Shown: positions 33,783 through 46,000, counted from the first letter of the stretch. The stretch is 64,000 nt of DNA from Crotalaria pallida (GCA_037953625.1 CM075655.1:23702001-23766000), one strand, 5' to 3'. Numbers and translations: made by a program. Notes: generated by a model not told the origin, from the letters alone.

Positions 33783-35570
33783 TCATTTGGTTGACTTAGG
33801 TACCCAAGTGGTCTTGGGTCCTTTGTTGTTAGCATGAGGAGAAGTCCCCTTAACAATCCAAATATATTCACCGCTTGGTATACCAAATTTCTTTATATTA
33901 CATTTATTCGTGGTATGCCCAAAGATTCCACAATAATGACAAGTTGGGTTTTTAGAAATCTTATTCTTTGAAAAACCACCAACTTTGCGATAATTGCGTT
34001 TCTTAGGTTTGGTATAGCCAAGACCGGATCTATTGCTATTGTTCCTTTGAGTTGAAAGCAAATGATCTAAAGAAGTATCTCCTTTCATGAGCCTTGCAAG
34101 TCGATCATTCAAATTAAAAACTTCTTTTTCCAAAGACTTGCAATTTTCACAAGATGGAGTCTCATTTGATTTCAATTCACAATTGCATGTAGAGTTTGCA
34201 TAAATGAGTTCTAGAGTTTCATTTTGAAGCTTAAGTTCTTCTAAATCTTTTTGAAGTTCAATTATCTTTTCATGTTGCTTCATTATGAAATTCTTTCTTT
34301 CAACATTTATTTTAGCAAGTTTCTTCAACTCTTTATGCATCTCTACATACACATTGTACAATTCATTGAATGAAGGAGAATTAGAACTTGAGCTAGCATC
34401 GGAAAGATAATCTACCTCATTGACGTTCTCACTTGATTTAATGCTCGAAGATTCCTCTTCATCAAGCTTTGTCATTAAACATAGATTTGCAAGTTCTTCA
34501 TCATCCGATGAGCTAGATGTTGATTGACTCTCCACTTCATCCCATACTATGTAAGCCCTTTTTCCTTTAGAAGAATTGAATTTTGAGTTGTCACCTTCCG
34601 ACTTCTTAGAATGAGTTGGACAATTCGATCGATAGTGACCAAGCTTTCCACATCCATGACACTTGATGTGATCCTTGTTAGTCTTATTTCTTGGTTGTGA
34701 GTCCTTAGAATCTCTTTGTCTATTTCTATTAAAGTTCCCCTTTTTCTTAAGGAACCTACCAAGCTTTTTAACTAGCAAGCCAAGGGTCTCATCATCTATA
34801 TCGGAGTCCGAGTCATCCACTTGAAAGTTTTCCTCTTGTGCCTTAAGGGATTTTGAAGTTGATTTAAGAGCTATCCCCTTTTTCTTCCTATCGGCATCTT
34901 CATTCATGGATAACCGTCCAAGCTCCATTTCATGCTCTTGAAGCTTTCCGAATAGAGTTGCTAAATCAATTTGATCCACGTCTCTAGCTTCCATAATGGC
35001 CGTCACCTTAGGTTGCCATTCCCTGCTAAGACATCTCAAAATCTTATTAACAACTTCACCATTAGATATAACTTTTCCAAGTGCAGAAAGATGATTAATG
35101 ATATGAGCGAACCGCTTTTGCATGTCACCTATGTTTTCATTAGGTAACATACGAAAGAGTTCATATTCATGCATGAGTGTATTTAGCCTAGCCCTTCTAA
35201 CCTCCGAAGTGCCCTCATGTGTGACTTGTAATGTGTCCCACATTTGTTTAGCATCAACACATTGAGATACTCGAAAGAACTCATCATAAGAAAGAGCGGA
35301 CGTAATGATATTTTTAGCTTTTAAATCAAATGCAACTTTCTTCTTATCATCATTGTCCCAACTCGATTGTGGTTTGACCGAAACAACATCATTTACTTTC
35401 GTTTGAGGAACAAAAGGTCCATTCTCTATGGCGTTCCAAATTTCCATATCTATGGCTTGAATAAAAATTTTCATGCGGACCTTCCAATAAGCGTAACCCT
35501 CACCACTAAATAGTGGAGGACGATTAATGGAAGTTCCTTCACCACCGAAAGGATTTGAAATTGAGCCCAT
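33783..35570 (-). CDS. gag: SIRE-like Gag (595 aa)
   Basis: The ATG at 35568-35570 is 62 bp from the primer-binding site. The order matches the array Gag: copia gag core at about residues 60-215, zinc knuckle CHGCGKLGHYRSNC at about 300-313, acidic linker, coiled-coil-like stretch at about 410-465 and a second knuckle CHYCGIFGHTTNKC at about 545-558. It ends at TGA 33783-33785, 14 bp before the first pol codon. Intact and likely functional in particle assembly. Confidence 0.95.
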   Translation of the reverse strand: MGSISNPFGGEGTSINRPPLFSGEGYAYWKVRMKIFIQAIDMEIWNAIENGPFVPQTKVNDVVSVKPQSSWDNDDKKKVAFDLKAKNIITSALSYDEFFRVSQCVDAKQMWDTLQVTHEGTSEVRRARLNTLMHEYELFRMLPNENIGDMQKRFAHIINHLSALGKVISNGEVVNKILRCLSREWQPKVTAIMEARDVDQIDLATLFGKLQEHEMELGRLSMNEDADRKKKGIALKSTSKSLKAQEENFQVDDSDSDIDDETLGLLVKKLGRFLKKKGNFNRNRQRDSKDSQPRNKTNKDHIKCHGCGKLGHYRSNCPTHSKKSEGDNSKFNSSKGKRAYIVWDEVESQSTSSSSDDEELANLCLMTKLDEEESSSIKSSENVNEVDYLSDASSSSNSPSFNELYNVYVEMHKELKKLAKINVERKNFIMKQHEKIIELQKDLEELKLQNETLELIYANSTCNCELKSNETPSCENCKSLEKEVFNLNDRLARLMKGDTSLDHLLSTQRNNSNRSGLGYTKPKKRNYRKVGGFSKNKISKNPTCHYCGIFGHTTNKCNIKKFGIPSGEYIWIVKGTSPHANNKGPKTTWVPKSTK

Positions 35571-35631
35571 TGTTTCCAAGTAAAAAGGATCTTTTCGAAA
35601 AAGCTTTTTAAGGCTCGGATTTTTCGTCCGA

Positions 35632-35643
35632 GCTCTGATACCA
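35632..35643 (-). other. Primer-binding site, initiator Met tRNA (SIRE-like)
   Basis: The minus strand reads TGGTATCAGAGC two bases inside the 5' LTR, the usual position. Confidence 0.9.
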
Positions 35644-35645
35644 CT

Positions 35646-37175
35646 TGTTGGAAACCAACAAGCGGCTCAATATAGTCTAGAGGGGGGGTGAATAGAATAT
35701 TGAAGCCTTATTACAGATTTTTCGTCCGCCTAAGAGAATGGTTTTATGAAAATAAATTTTCTTAAGAATTCAGTTCAGATTACTCGAGTAACTCAAGCCT
35801 TCACTCGAGTAATACGCAACCAAAAATAATTTCACTCGAGTATTCAGAAAATCACTCGAGTATTACGAAAGCAAATTTTAAATCACTCGAGTAACAGAAA
35901 ACCTACTCGAGTAATGTTTATAAACTGAAAGCAGATTACTCGAGTGACAAGAACTTTACTCGAGTAAACTGGGTAAAATTCAATTTAAAACTTAGTTTTC
36001 AATGGAGTTCTTCAAGAATAACAATGCTATGATGATTCAACAAATTATGAATGATTAATATGAACAATTTCAAGTAATATTAACATGCAATTTTAGATCA
36101 ATTGAGTAAAATTAAGAAAACCCCAATTCTAACCTAAAAATGCAAATGTTAATGAATTAATGAAATACAAGGAATGAAAATAAAAGAGACACAAGGATTT
36201 ATCCTGGTTCACTTTCACCCACTTGAAAGCTACTCCAGTCCCCTCTTAAATCAAGAGAGATTCTTCACTAGAAATCTTCAAATGTAGATTTTACAATGTT
36301 TTAAGATGCAACTAGATTCTTAGTTCTCCTATCTTAAAACCCAACTCAAAGTGTGTACCAAACACTTTGATCTAATCTACCCCTTTTGAGTATTCTAGAT
36401 TTCCTTGCTAATTGATTGAAGATGCTTCCAACCAATCCTCTTTTCTTGCTTTGATTTGATCCTCAAAGTCTTCCTTGTGAGATTCTTCACTTGTGTTGAA
36501 ACTTCAATGATGCAATCACAAATTGCAAATCTTCAACAACCACTAAGAACAAAAATATGATCTCAAGAATATTTGAACAATGATAGAAAATAGAGTGAAG
36601 AATGAAAAGTTCTTTGTTGAATCTTGATAGCTCTTGAAAGATGTAAAATAGCTCTTGAATTACTTTTCAAAGTGTATTAGAAAATTGTAAGAATGAAAGT
36701 CTCTTTTTTTGAAAGAGAAAATTAAGTCCTTTTAAAATTTTCCCAACACTGATTGAATTACTCGAGTAAACCAAACAACGTCACTCGAGTGAAACATGTC
36801 AGATTAAGTTACTCGAGTGATGTGTAAACCATTACTCGATTAACCTGTCAGAACATAAATTACTCGAGTGAACCAATACTCATTACTCGAGTAAACTGAT
36901 CAGAATCTGAATAAAAACAAAGTTTTTCTAAAATGATTTTCACAAGCTATTTAATCAAGATTTAAAGTATCTTCACTCTTAATCAGACATTATTTAAATA
37001 TTCTTAAAATCACCTAAGCTACCCACACCAATGAGATGCAATGCATAAAATAAAGATTACATTGAAATAGAATTAATAAAAATCCTAATTCTAATCTTCA
37101 TGTGGTGTAGCTTGCTTGTTGCCAATGTTGTTGCTTGGAGAGAGATTGTTAGCATCAAAACATGAGAATCCTACA
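35646..37175 (-). repeat. SIRE-like 5' LTR
   Basis: Same 1530-bp sequence as 28098-29627. Noticed differences are C for T near 35800 (AGCCTTCACTCG) and G for T near 35934 (GCAGATTACTCG). Confidence 0.9.
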
Positions 37176-37796
37176 ATTTCTTCCTCTTGACTCTGTATTT
37201 AAAACTGAAAAGGTTGAAGATTCACCCGACTCTCTTCGTCGAATATCTTCACTAAGAACCAGATCACGAACATCGTTGAACTTCAACTTATTGCTTCCTG
37301 ACGAGCTACTCACAGCTATGACAGTAGCGTTCCAACTTTCTGGTAGGGGAGACAAAAGTATCAATGCTTGTACTTCCTCATCAAATTCGATTCAAACTGA
37401 GCTCAATTGGGTTGTGACTACATTGAATTCATTGAGATGTTGAGCCACCGATGCACCTTCTGTCATCCGCAAATTAAATAGCCGCCTTATTAAATGAACT
37501 TTGTTTGAGGCTGACAGCTTTTCATACATATTAGAAAGAGCCGCCATAAGACCTGTTGTGGTAATTTCTTTTGCAATATTAAATGCAACATTGCGAGATA
37601 ACGTCAATCGAATAACTCCAAGGGCTTGTCTGTCGAGAAGAGCCCAATCTTCATCTTTCATGACCTCTGGTTGGCTTCCTGAGAGAGGTTGATACATTTT
37701 TTTCTGATACAAATAATCCTCTATCTGCATCTTCCAAAAGCCAAAGTCCTCACCATCGAACTTATCAATTTTCACCTTTCCTTCTTCTGTAGCCAT
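37176..37796 (-). pseudogene. Tork-type copia Gag, N-terminal part
   Basis: Starts at the ATG ending at 37796 (MATEEGKVKIDKFDGEDF), 54 bp from the primer-binding site, and contains the copia gag core (WKMQIEDYLYQKKM, ALGVIRLTLS, LIRRLFNLRMTEG, LSPLPESWNATVIA). The frame runs into the duplicated atttc at the SIRE-like insertion and continues in sense at 28097, where the zinc knuckle follows. This half shows no break of its own. Confidence 0.85.
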
Positions 37797-37850
37797 TTCT
37801 CCCACTCAAATATGACTCCCTTTGAACTGATTATTGTAATACTAACAACT

Positions 37851-37864
37851 GGCTCTTGATACCA
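37851..37864 (-). other. Primer-binding site of the Tork-type element
   Basis: The minus strand reads TGGTATCAAGAGCC, an initiator-Met tRNA site with one extra base, two bases from the LTR. Confidence 0.75.
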
Positions 37865-37866
37865 AT

Positions 37867-38316
37867 TGTTGAGAAATTACGCAAAATCTCTCTTAATCAG
37901 ATTAATGAGAAAAACGAAACAACAACTAAGCAACAACAACAACAACTAAGCTCTTGTTATTATGTTGCATGTAAACAGAAAAAGGAGAAAATACTATGTT
38001 GCATGTAAACAGAAAAAGGAGAAAATACAAATCTTTCTACCTCCCTTTTCTCTCTCATACTATTGGAATAAGGAGAAAATACAAATCTTTCTACCTCCCT
38101 TTTCTCTCTCGTACTATTGGAATGGCTAGAAAGTAAAAAACAAAATCTGTATTTATAGGTGGAGGTAAGTGTCATCCTCCGTTCATTCTGTTTTTCTATT
38201 TTTTAATGTTTCTATAATTTTAATGGCTTCCTACTTTTACGAAACCAAAACTAAGGAATGTGTTTCTTAATTTTCTCTCAACAAAGAATGCCTTTGTTAT
38301 TTGACCAATTCCAACA
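37867..38316 (-). mobile_element. Tork-type copia 5' LTR (450 bp) with tandem U3 repeats
   Basis: On the plus strand it begins TGTTGAGAAATTACG and ends AATTCCAACA. Two pairs of direct repeats (TTGCATGTAAACAGAAAAAG at about 37963 and 37999; CTTTCTACCTCCCTTTTCTC at about 38032 and 38085) lie near a TATA box (minus CTATAAATAC, about 38148-38158). Such tandem U3 boxes act as stress-responsive enhancers in Tnt1; that role here is inference. The LTR ends about 240 bp beyond the NFR5-like stop codon. Confidence 0.8.
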
Positions 38317-38559
38317 GACGTAACATTTCGTTAGTCACGTCATTAATTAACGGTGGATCCCTAATGAGATAGAGACCAAAACAAAAAAATTTAAAATTTT
38401 AAGAATCAAGACCGATCAAATAAAAAGATAGGAACTAAAACCAAAATTTGATCAACTTTCGAGAAAAAAACTTAAACAAGCCTAAAATAAAATAAAATTT
38501 TGCTTATGAAAAAGATGAGGTAAACACTTGAGTGAGAAACTGAGTTTCTCATCACTCAA
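38317..38559. other. 3' flank of the NFR5-like gene
   Basis: AT-rich unique-looking sequence between the Tork LTR and the stop codon. A GGGAYYAAA-type fragment near 38355-38440 looks like a worn small transposon. No ORF. Confidence 0.4.
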
Positions 38560-40350
38560 TCAACGAGCCATAACGGGAGTAACCACTTGAGTAAGTTCTA
38601 CATCTAACCCATGAGGTGAAGATCCTTCAAATGTTGTAGGAGATTTTTGAGTCAGAAGAGAGAGGCTAAGAACCACTTCTCCCATGGTTGGTCTGGACAA
38701 AGACTTACCTGCTGTGCAATTCACTGCCAAAAAGGCTAAATTAAGAGCATCATCTACAGGATAAACACCCCCCATCTTAGGATCCATCCATCTTCTAAGC
38801 CTCTCATGTCTCTTCTCTTTTTGATCAAAAACCCCTCTTATATCTTTCCACAGCATAACCAGCTCACCGTTTTCATTTTTTGTTAACTTCTTCTTGCCTG
38901 TCAGCAACTCCAATAGAAGCAAGCCGTAAGCAAAAACATCTATTTTAAGTATCGTAGGATCTGTGGATGTTCTGGCCATTGAAAAATTTGCGATCTTGGC
39001 CTTAAAGTTTGAGTCAAAAAGGATATTATGTGTTGTGATGTCTCTGTGGACGATACTTGGTTGAGTGTGTTCATGCATGTATTGCAGACCCATGGCAATA
39101 TCAACAGCTATGCTTATCCTCTGACTCCATGAAAGGAAGGCCACTGAGCTTGAAGCAGTAGAAGACTTGGAGAACAACCAGTTATAAAGAGATCCATTTT
39201 CAGCATATTCATACACAAGGAAGCAGGTTCCATCATTCCCAGAAGAGAAACCAATCAGTTGAACCAGATTTGCATGATTTACCTTTTGTAGAATCATTAA
39301 CTCTTCAGTGACATCTTCCTTGAATTCTTTTACAGCTAAAACCTGACCATCTAATTTGGCCTTGTAAACTGATTCCCCAATCCTGCATTGTTCATTGAGG
39401 TTCAAAGTAGCTCGCATAATCACATCAACTTTATACACCGTTGGCTTGCTTAAATAGCCCGAAACCCCAGAAATTAGTTTATCTCCGATCTCCACAGATG
39501 ACGAACTCCTATTCTCACTTGTATCTCTCTTCATCACACAACATACATAATAAACCAGTGATAAAAGTGCGATAAGAAGAGAGCATCCCAAGCTAACACC
39601 AATGATAACAGGAAGATGATTACTTCTTTTAATTTCATGTGAAGGATTGGGCTGAGAAAGAGCTGGTAACTTTGGCACTGGGATCAAAACTGGAAGGTTG
39701 GTTCCAGCAATGAAGTTCCGGCTAAAGTTGTTTTCGGTCATTACGTCCACTGGTGATGAACCAAACTTGGCAGCTACAAGGGAAACATTGTCATTAGGCT
39801 GCCACACATAAGTAATCAGATACTGTATCCCTTGGTTCATTTGGTAGTATGAAGGGCACCTGCAGAACAAAGGGATAAATACCTCTACGCCTACCGGTAA
39901 AAGAAATGGATTTAGATCGGGGTTTAAATACTTCAGTAGTTGCTAATTGGTGAGATTCTCGAACAAAGTAGTTGAAAGAAAATAGTAGCTATCTCCTTGC
40001 TTGATAACATATTTGCTTTTGGCAAACGAAAGGTTTCCAGTGCAACCACAAGTCACAGGTATCAGTAACAGTTGGTTTGGAAAAAGGTTGTCGTACTCGT
40101 TCTTCATGTTACTTGCTCTTGCAATGGAAAAAGGACTGGTGTCAAATAAATCAGATATGTTTATAAGACTCAAGAAGTTTGGAGATTGAGCAAAGTATGT
40201 CACATAAGTATCACATGAAGGAGGGGAGTCCACAGGGCATGAGAAGTTTGTTCCATTGGTCTGCGGCAATTGTGCTAGGATATTATGGGTGGAGTAAATG
40301 AACATGAGTGCAAGAAGTAGAGGATGACAAGGAAGAAAGAAGGAAGCCAT
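38560..40350 (-). pseudogene. NFR5: NFR5/NFP-like LysM receptor pseudokinase gene with one nonsense codon
   Basis: A single exon of 596 codons starts at the ATG ending at 40350 (MASFFLP). The frame is open to TAA 38560-38562 except for a TAG at 39943-39945 (codon 136). Layout: signal peptide 1-27; LysM ectodomain with CPVDSPPSC at 38-46 and CxC pairs at 101-103 and 163-165; membrane helix about 246-271; kinase-like domain with lysine 341, HRDITTHN at 435-442, ANFS in place of DFG, no glycine-rich loop and a missing activation loop. Intronless structure and loss of the activation loop are characteristic of legume NFR5/NFP, which perceives rhizobial Nod factor at the root-hair plasma membrane with an NFR1-type kinase. 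As written, the product would end within the LysM region. A sequencing error at one base, or a real null allele or non-functional paralogue, are both possible. Confidence 0.9.
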
Positions 40351-41345
40351 TGTTGTCAAAGGTAGCAAACGAATGGAATGTAGGATGGAAAGAGAACAGG
40401 CAATATCTTACTAGAAACAATCAGCATTGTTGAAATGCAGCATATTATTATTTATTAGTTAATAAAATAGTTTACTTTAATGAAATTCTGCTGGGATTTT
40501 TATCTTTAGCTTTAACAATTCTATAACCCCAAGGGCACTTTCCTCTAAGAATGTTTGATTTTCAAGAGTATGATAATGCCAAAACGGCTAGTTATCGTTC
40601 ATGCCTCTTCTATTCCCATAAGAAGACAGCAAGCTAGGCCACGACTAAACACCAACTATTTTGATGCCTCTTAAGATAATTATGTGGCATAATATGATTT
40701 GGGTAATGTCTTCTAGATTCTTGTGCTTTCACATGAAAGTAGGAGATTTCGAGTAGATTAAAGTCCCAATTTGTTTATGCTAAATTTGTTTCTAGCACCT
40801 GACCAAATAAACAAAAAGAACCTTATACTATCCTTCAACAAAAAAGAACCTAAAGTACCCTTCAACAACAAAAAATAACCTTATAGTTGCAATTAGAATG
40901 AGAGGATTGACTGAAACAACTTAAACATTTCTCAACATCCCTAAGTTTATGAATTTTGGGTATAATTTGTAAGAATAACAACGTAAGCGATGTGTGATGA
41001 TGAAGTGAGTAAATCCTATATGGGAGAGATGTGAGAAAAAATAATGGTGCATAAGCTTGGTAGGCAAAGACCAAATAGCTCATATTTTCCACGAAATTAC
41101 ATATCCATATTGACAAGAAATTGTCTAACAAATTCAACGTACCTACAAGCACAACTTTCAGTATAAAGTTACAAAACTTGATTCATTCAAAAGCAGAATA
41201 TCAAGAATACTTATTTCTCATATCAAACTTCTTCCACCACTGGGAAGTGAAATCTTAATGGTAATACACAATAAATTACTCACTTAAACAATGAATAAGC
41301 CTTGTACACAAGAGAATGGATACCATTTGTGAGACAGCTAAAAAA
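40351..41345. other. Intergenic: NFR5-like promoter side and VHA-H 3' flank
   Basis: About 1 kb with no supported gene. It is AT-rich and should hold the promoter and leader of the NFR5-like gene (right part of it on the minus strand) and the VHA-H 3' untranslated region near 41150-41345. I see no repeat family member here. Confidence 0.5.
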
Positions 41346-43034
41346 CTAAGCCTGCAAAAAGCTTGCATACTTAGCCCCTAAGAATAGTCGTTGGATGCAG
41401 AGCAGTGCATTTTTAGTGACCTCAGCATTCTCATGATTCATCAGTTTCATTACTCGTTCCTTAGCTTTAAGGTCCGCCACAATGATCCGCCCAGAAGGAT
41501 GGTGCTGGATGAACTGTGAAAGGTCAAAGCAAGCAACAGCCAAAGTCCTTGGATCACTGGATGTGTCCAAAATTGTTATCAGGACCCTCAGAATCTGCAG
41601 AGTGGATGACGATAGAATGTATTAATAAATAATAGATAATAGATTATGTCTCTGACAACATAGAGAGTACACAATGAGATTTTACGATAATGATCACTGT
41701 TTCTTGGTCATTGCCTAAAGGCACTTCATATTCCATAATCATCTTTTTTGCATATCACACATGACGCAAAAGTATTCAGGTTCTGTTAAACAAATCTCAT
41801 CTCATATCATTCAATATATCATCAAACAGTGCCATAAAGTCTAACTTAAACACAGCAAAGATTCAGAAATACTGAAGATTGCCAGCAAGCCAATTAGTAA
41901 AGCATGCAAGCAAGCCCTTTAGTAAAAGCTTACTAGCAAACCCCATAGTATTCGGTACTAACAATTTCCATCACTAATTATTTTCAGAGTGAAGACCCAC
42001 TTTGGTCTCTAAAGTTTTTGCAATGTACCAATCAGTCCATAACGTGACCCACATTAGGGACTAATGTGACCCACTTTAGGTACTAACATGACCCACTTTA
42101 AAAATCTTTACGGACTAAAATGTACTTTACAAACTCTAGGGACTAAATTGGTAAAATGCAAAAACTTTAGGGATCAAAGTGGGTCTTCACTCTTACTTCC
42201 ATCACAACGAAACTCATAACTAGCCAAAGAGATAAACTCCATGAGTAAACATATTATGGAAGTAATTGAAAGCCTTAAAACTTTTCTCATCATAAATTTC
42301 ATGTGTGCTTAAAATGATAAGGATTGATAAAAACAGTGAACGGATGATGCATAGATACCTGGAAATCATTCTCTTCAAAGTTGGTAATATTTTCTCGCCA
42401 AAATATGCGATCTTTGTGCATGGGGGACCAATCCAGATGACCAAGCAGGACTTCTTGCTTGTACTTATCAAAAGAACTAAGTTTCTTAATGTTATCCTTA
42501 AGCCCTTCTTCAAGAGAATTTAGCGCCTCCAACAAGTCCTATGGCAAACATTTCTAATCAATAGAAGTGTTGGGGAAGTACCAGGGTTCCCGGAAATAGA
42601 CTCTTTGAAAGGGAAATGAGGTAACAGGGGTTGCCAAACACAACTATTTTAAATCTAGTTTATGACAATTCAAGAAATAGAAAATCTGAACTTTGAAATT
42701 GGAACAAAGTTGAGACTAGAGAAAGTTCAAACAAATATATTACAAAATCAAGCAAAAATAAAATCAAACAGAAAGGTTATTTGGTTAACAAACAAAAATG
42801 AGTGTTTGGTGAACCTCCATCAATGTGAATTATAGTTACTGGGGGTTGTATGAATGCTCATGTATTCTAGTGCAGGAAAATGCAAATTGAAACAGAGAAG
42901 AAGATCTAGTTATTATCATAGCAGACTTATTATAGATACATGCTAAGGTAACAAAAGCATCACAATTATGCAACCCAATTTCATTAACCACACGGATAAC
43001 TGATAAGGCATAAGTGATCTGCTGATTAAGAAAA

Positions 43035-43086
<52 letters not shown>

Positions 43087-46000
43087 CAAAGTCCCAGGTG
43101 CTCACGCTTAATGTGCCATAGAGATCCAATCATTCCAAATTCAATTTACTATATGCACATAACATCAAATATTACTTAGATAGTATGTGCCTATTTAAAT
43201 TTTGATGCATAGTGGAGAAGGCAAGAATATCTAACAAAGCAGTAGCAGATGTAGTGTACAACTACAACCCAAAAAATAACGAATATTATTGTAAAGGTCT
43301 CAATTATATTATATGTAAAATATGTAAATACAAGTATAAAACGGCTAAATATAAGTTTTCTATGCAAATATATCAAATTAATGGCAATATGTATATCAAA
43401 AATAACTTCTTGTGATTCAACTTTCAGGGGCACCTCTATTTTTTACTCAAGTTGCACAAGTAGATTGTCAGTATGAAAAATTAATGTAGCCTTGGCTCTT
43501 ATATTTCTCTCACCTCATCACTCCATGCTTGTGCTTTCAAACTCTGAACAACTTGTGGCAGCTGAAAGTCAACCATCTGAGCACCCAAAGTCCCTTTTGA
43601 TAGCAAGTTTTTTAGAGTCAAGACAACTACTCGAACAACCTAACAACATTGGCAAACCAAGTGAGCTAATGTTAGACTTTTATGATAGAAAAGGCTATGA
43701 AACATATCTACTTGCTAACCATGGCATGGATGAAAATATAAAAGAAGTTAATCATCATTATAATTCATTATAAAAATGTGATAACCATAAAGTCAACAAG
43801 TCAGCAGTACCTTCTCTTTTGTAGAACTCTTGACAACATCAATCAGTCGCGGAAGGGCCCTTGAAGTAGCCAAAAATTCAATTGCTGGTTCATAATAGGA
43901 TAGCAGCCATATGCAGAGACATGTTTCATAAAGAAGCTGTTACAGAAAACTTCTTGATTAACTTTCCCTTATTCCTTACAAATGTGCCATGAAAGCTAAC
44001 AATTTTGCTAGTACTATTTTTTGATGAGTTAATCCAGAAGCCAATGAGTTTGCTTGAACAAAGTCATTATTCGTGAAAGAAGTTTCATTCAGTATTTGGC
44101 TAGATGCACCAATTATATGAAGTTTAGCCATCTTTCAGATGCAATGCAGACTATTGAATGTCCAGCAGGTATAACATGAATATCAGACTTACCCAGCCAC
44201 CTAATGGCAGAATTCACATGGCCCAAATACAGGTAAATCTTATCACTCAGCTTCTCAGAGATAAAATCAAGAAACTTACCTGAATAGACTGTTGGGTGGA
44301 TGCCGGAGAAATCAATGGCACAAGCAATTTGACTCCATCTGCTTGAACAAAAGAAGACCTAACCACAGGTTCCTTAAGAAGAGTTGCAAGGCAATTGACA
44401 GCGGTTGGGACTCCACGATTAGGGTGAGAAGGTTTCTTCAGCTACAAATATAATAAATTAACAATTAGATGAAAGTGAGAAGGCATAAATAACAGAGTCT
44501 TTGACCAACTTCGGAATTCAAGATGCATTTGTATAATTCATGTAAAATAAGATCTCAGAAACTTCATATAAATCTGAATATCTGAGGTATATGTGGTCCA
44601 ATTCATAAAGTTTGTTCAAGTTCAGCAAATAATGTCACCCCCCACCCCCCAATACTAGAAGATTTTACAAAATTCTCATGTGTGAACATGTTTGGGGGTT
44701 AATCATATGTTGAAGGTGTTGTTAAAATCACAGGTAGCTCGTAAGATCACACGATAAACAATTTAATAATTTACAAATAATTTAATATAAGAAACTCAAA
44801 ATGTTTAGCTTTATCTCTAAGTATACATGTTTACCTCACAAAGACCTTTATATACCTGAGATTGATTTTACCATTAGAATTGTATTTGGACAAAAACAAA
44901 AAGGAAAAAGTTTCAGTATTACACACCTGTTCACAAAGCCATTTTACCAGTCCTACCAAAACATCATCGATAGTGGTAAATGGCTTCTTAGAGTTAGATG
45001 CTTCTCCATTTGAGACGATGTCATTCTGATTTTTTGGCCTGGCACTATAATTAGAAAAAGTTAATATTTTGAAAAAATTAATAAAAATAACTCTCTGAAC
45101 CCTAAACACAACTTGCTACTTGATCTAAGTCTTAATAAGGGCTTGTTTGGTAGATAGGATATGAGAGACAGGATATGATACTTTGTCCTATCATGTTGAA
45201 ATCTAGAGTTTGGTAAGGCAGCAGGATGAAATAGGGCTATCCTGTTAGTCTATCCTACCATGTTCACCTAGTTTATTTTCTATCCCATTGAGGGAGTTAG
45301 GTCAGAAATGAGCAGGACAAGATAGTGCAATTTTTCCCCTCATACTCTCACATAAACACCGTGGCCACCGCCACCACACATCAATGCCATCATTATCTAG
45401 TTCGCAGTCGCAGCAAACAATTGGCAAAATAAGAGTTATCCTCCTAATATCCTATGTTGCTCTCTATCCTATCAAGTTTTTATCTTGGACAATGTAGGAA
45501 TGTCACACGTTTGTATTACCTGACTATTAAAGAAAGGATCTTACAACTTTTCTCTTGAATGAACCAATTTCCATTCCATAGCAATCTGAAAGATGGACAA
45601 CACTGTTATGTTTTGCTTTTTGTATTTCAAAACTTCAAAGTACAGAGAAAACAATCAAAATACATAGCAATCATAAGACATTGTCAATGACAAGTATGCA
45701 AAGATTTTTTTTCTCCTCAAGTTGAACAAATCCGGAAAAAAAAAATGACGAACTGTAAGTCTCTGTTGCAAATAAAGGGTGTTGTTACTGTGGTCTGATA
45801 CCATATAAATATCCCTATGAAACACAATCATCAAACAAGCACATATTTTATGTAAACACAAATGTGATCACCAATAACGGTTAAATCTAAAGAAAAGGTT
45901 TGGCACAAGTAATAGCCAAGGTTATAACCATATGCCATTTGAAACAAATGCTGAAATAAGAAAATTTTTAAAAAAATATTGGTATGCAATATAATAACAA

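Larger units (their letters stand above)
28098..37175 (-). mobile_element. Complete SIRE-like Ty1/copia retrotransposon, apparently young and intact
   Basis: The 9078-bp element has two 1530-bp LTRs (28098-29627 and 35646-37175), a 5-bp duplication atttc (28093-28097 and 37176-37180), a primer-binding site, a polypurine tract and intact gag and pol. I noticed only two substitutions between the LTRs on reading through most of their length. It is inserted in the Tork gag gene. There is no env-like third ORF; the 1 kb after pol holds palindrome arrays. Confidence 0.9.

Noticed and set aside
37162..37443. Plus-strand ORF of 93 codons
   Set aside because: Antisense of the Tork gag frame.
39870..39945. 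Frameshift or intron between the two halves of the NFR5-like gene
   Set aside because: Both halves are in the same frame with a single TAG between them, conserved sequence continues on both sides, and NFR5/NFP genes in legumes are intronless.
40351..40368. Upstream start (MLPLTT...) for the NFR5-like gene
   Set aside because: The upstream codon is TTG, not ATG; the ATG at 40350 gives the expected signal peptide and length.
43492..43773. Plus-strand ORF of 93 codons in VHA-H
   Set aside because: Antisense of coding exon 9, which is supported by protein similarity and splice sites.
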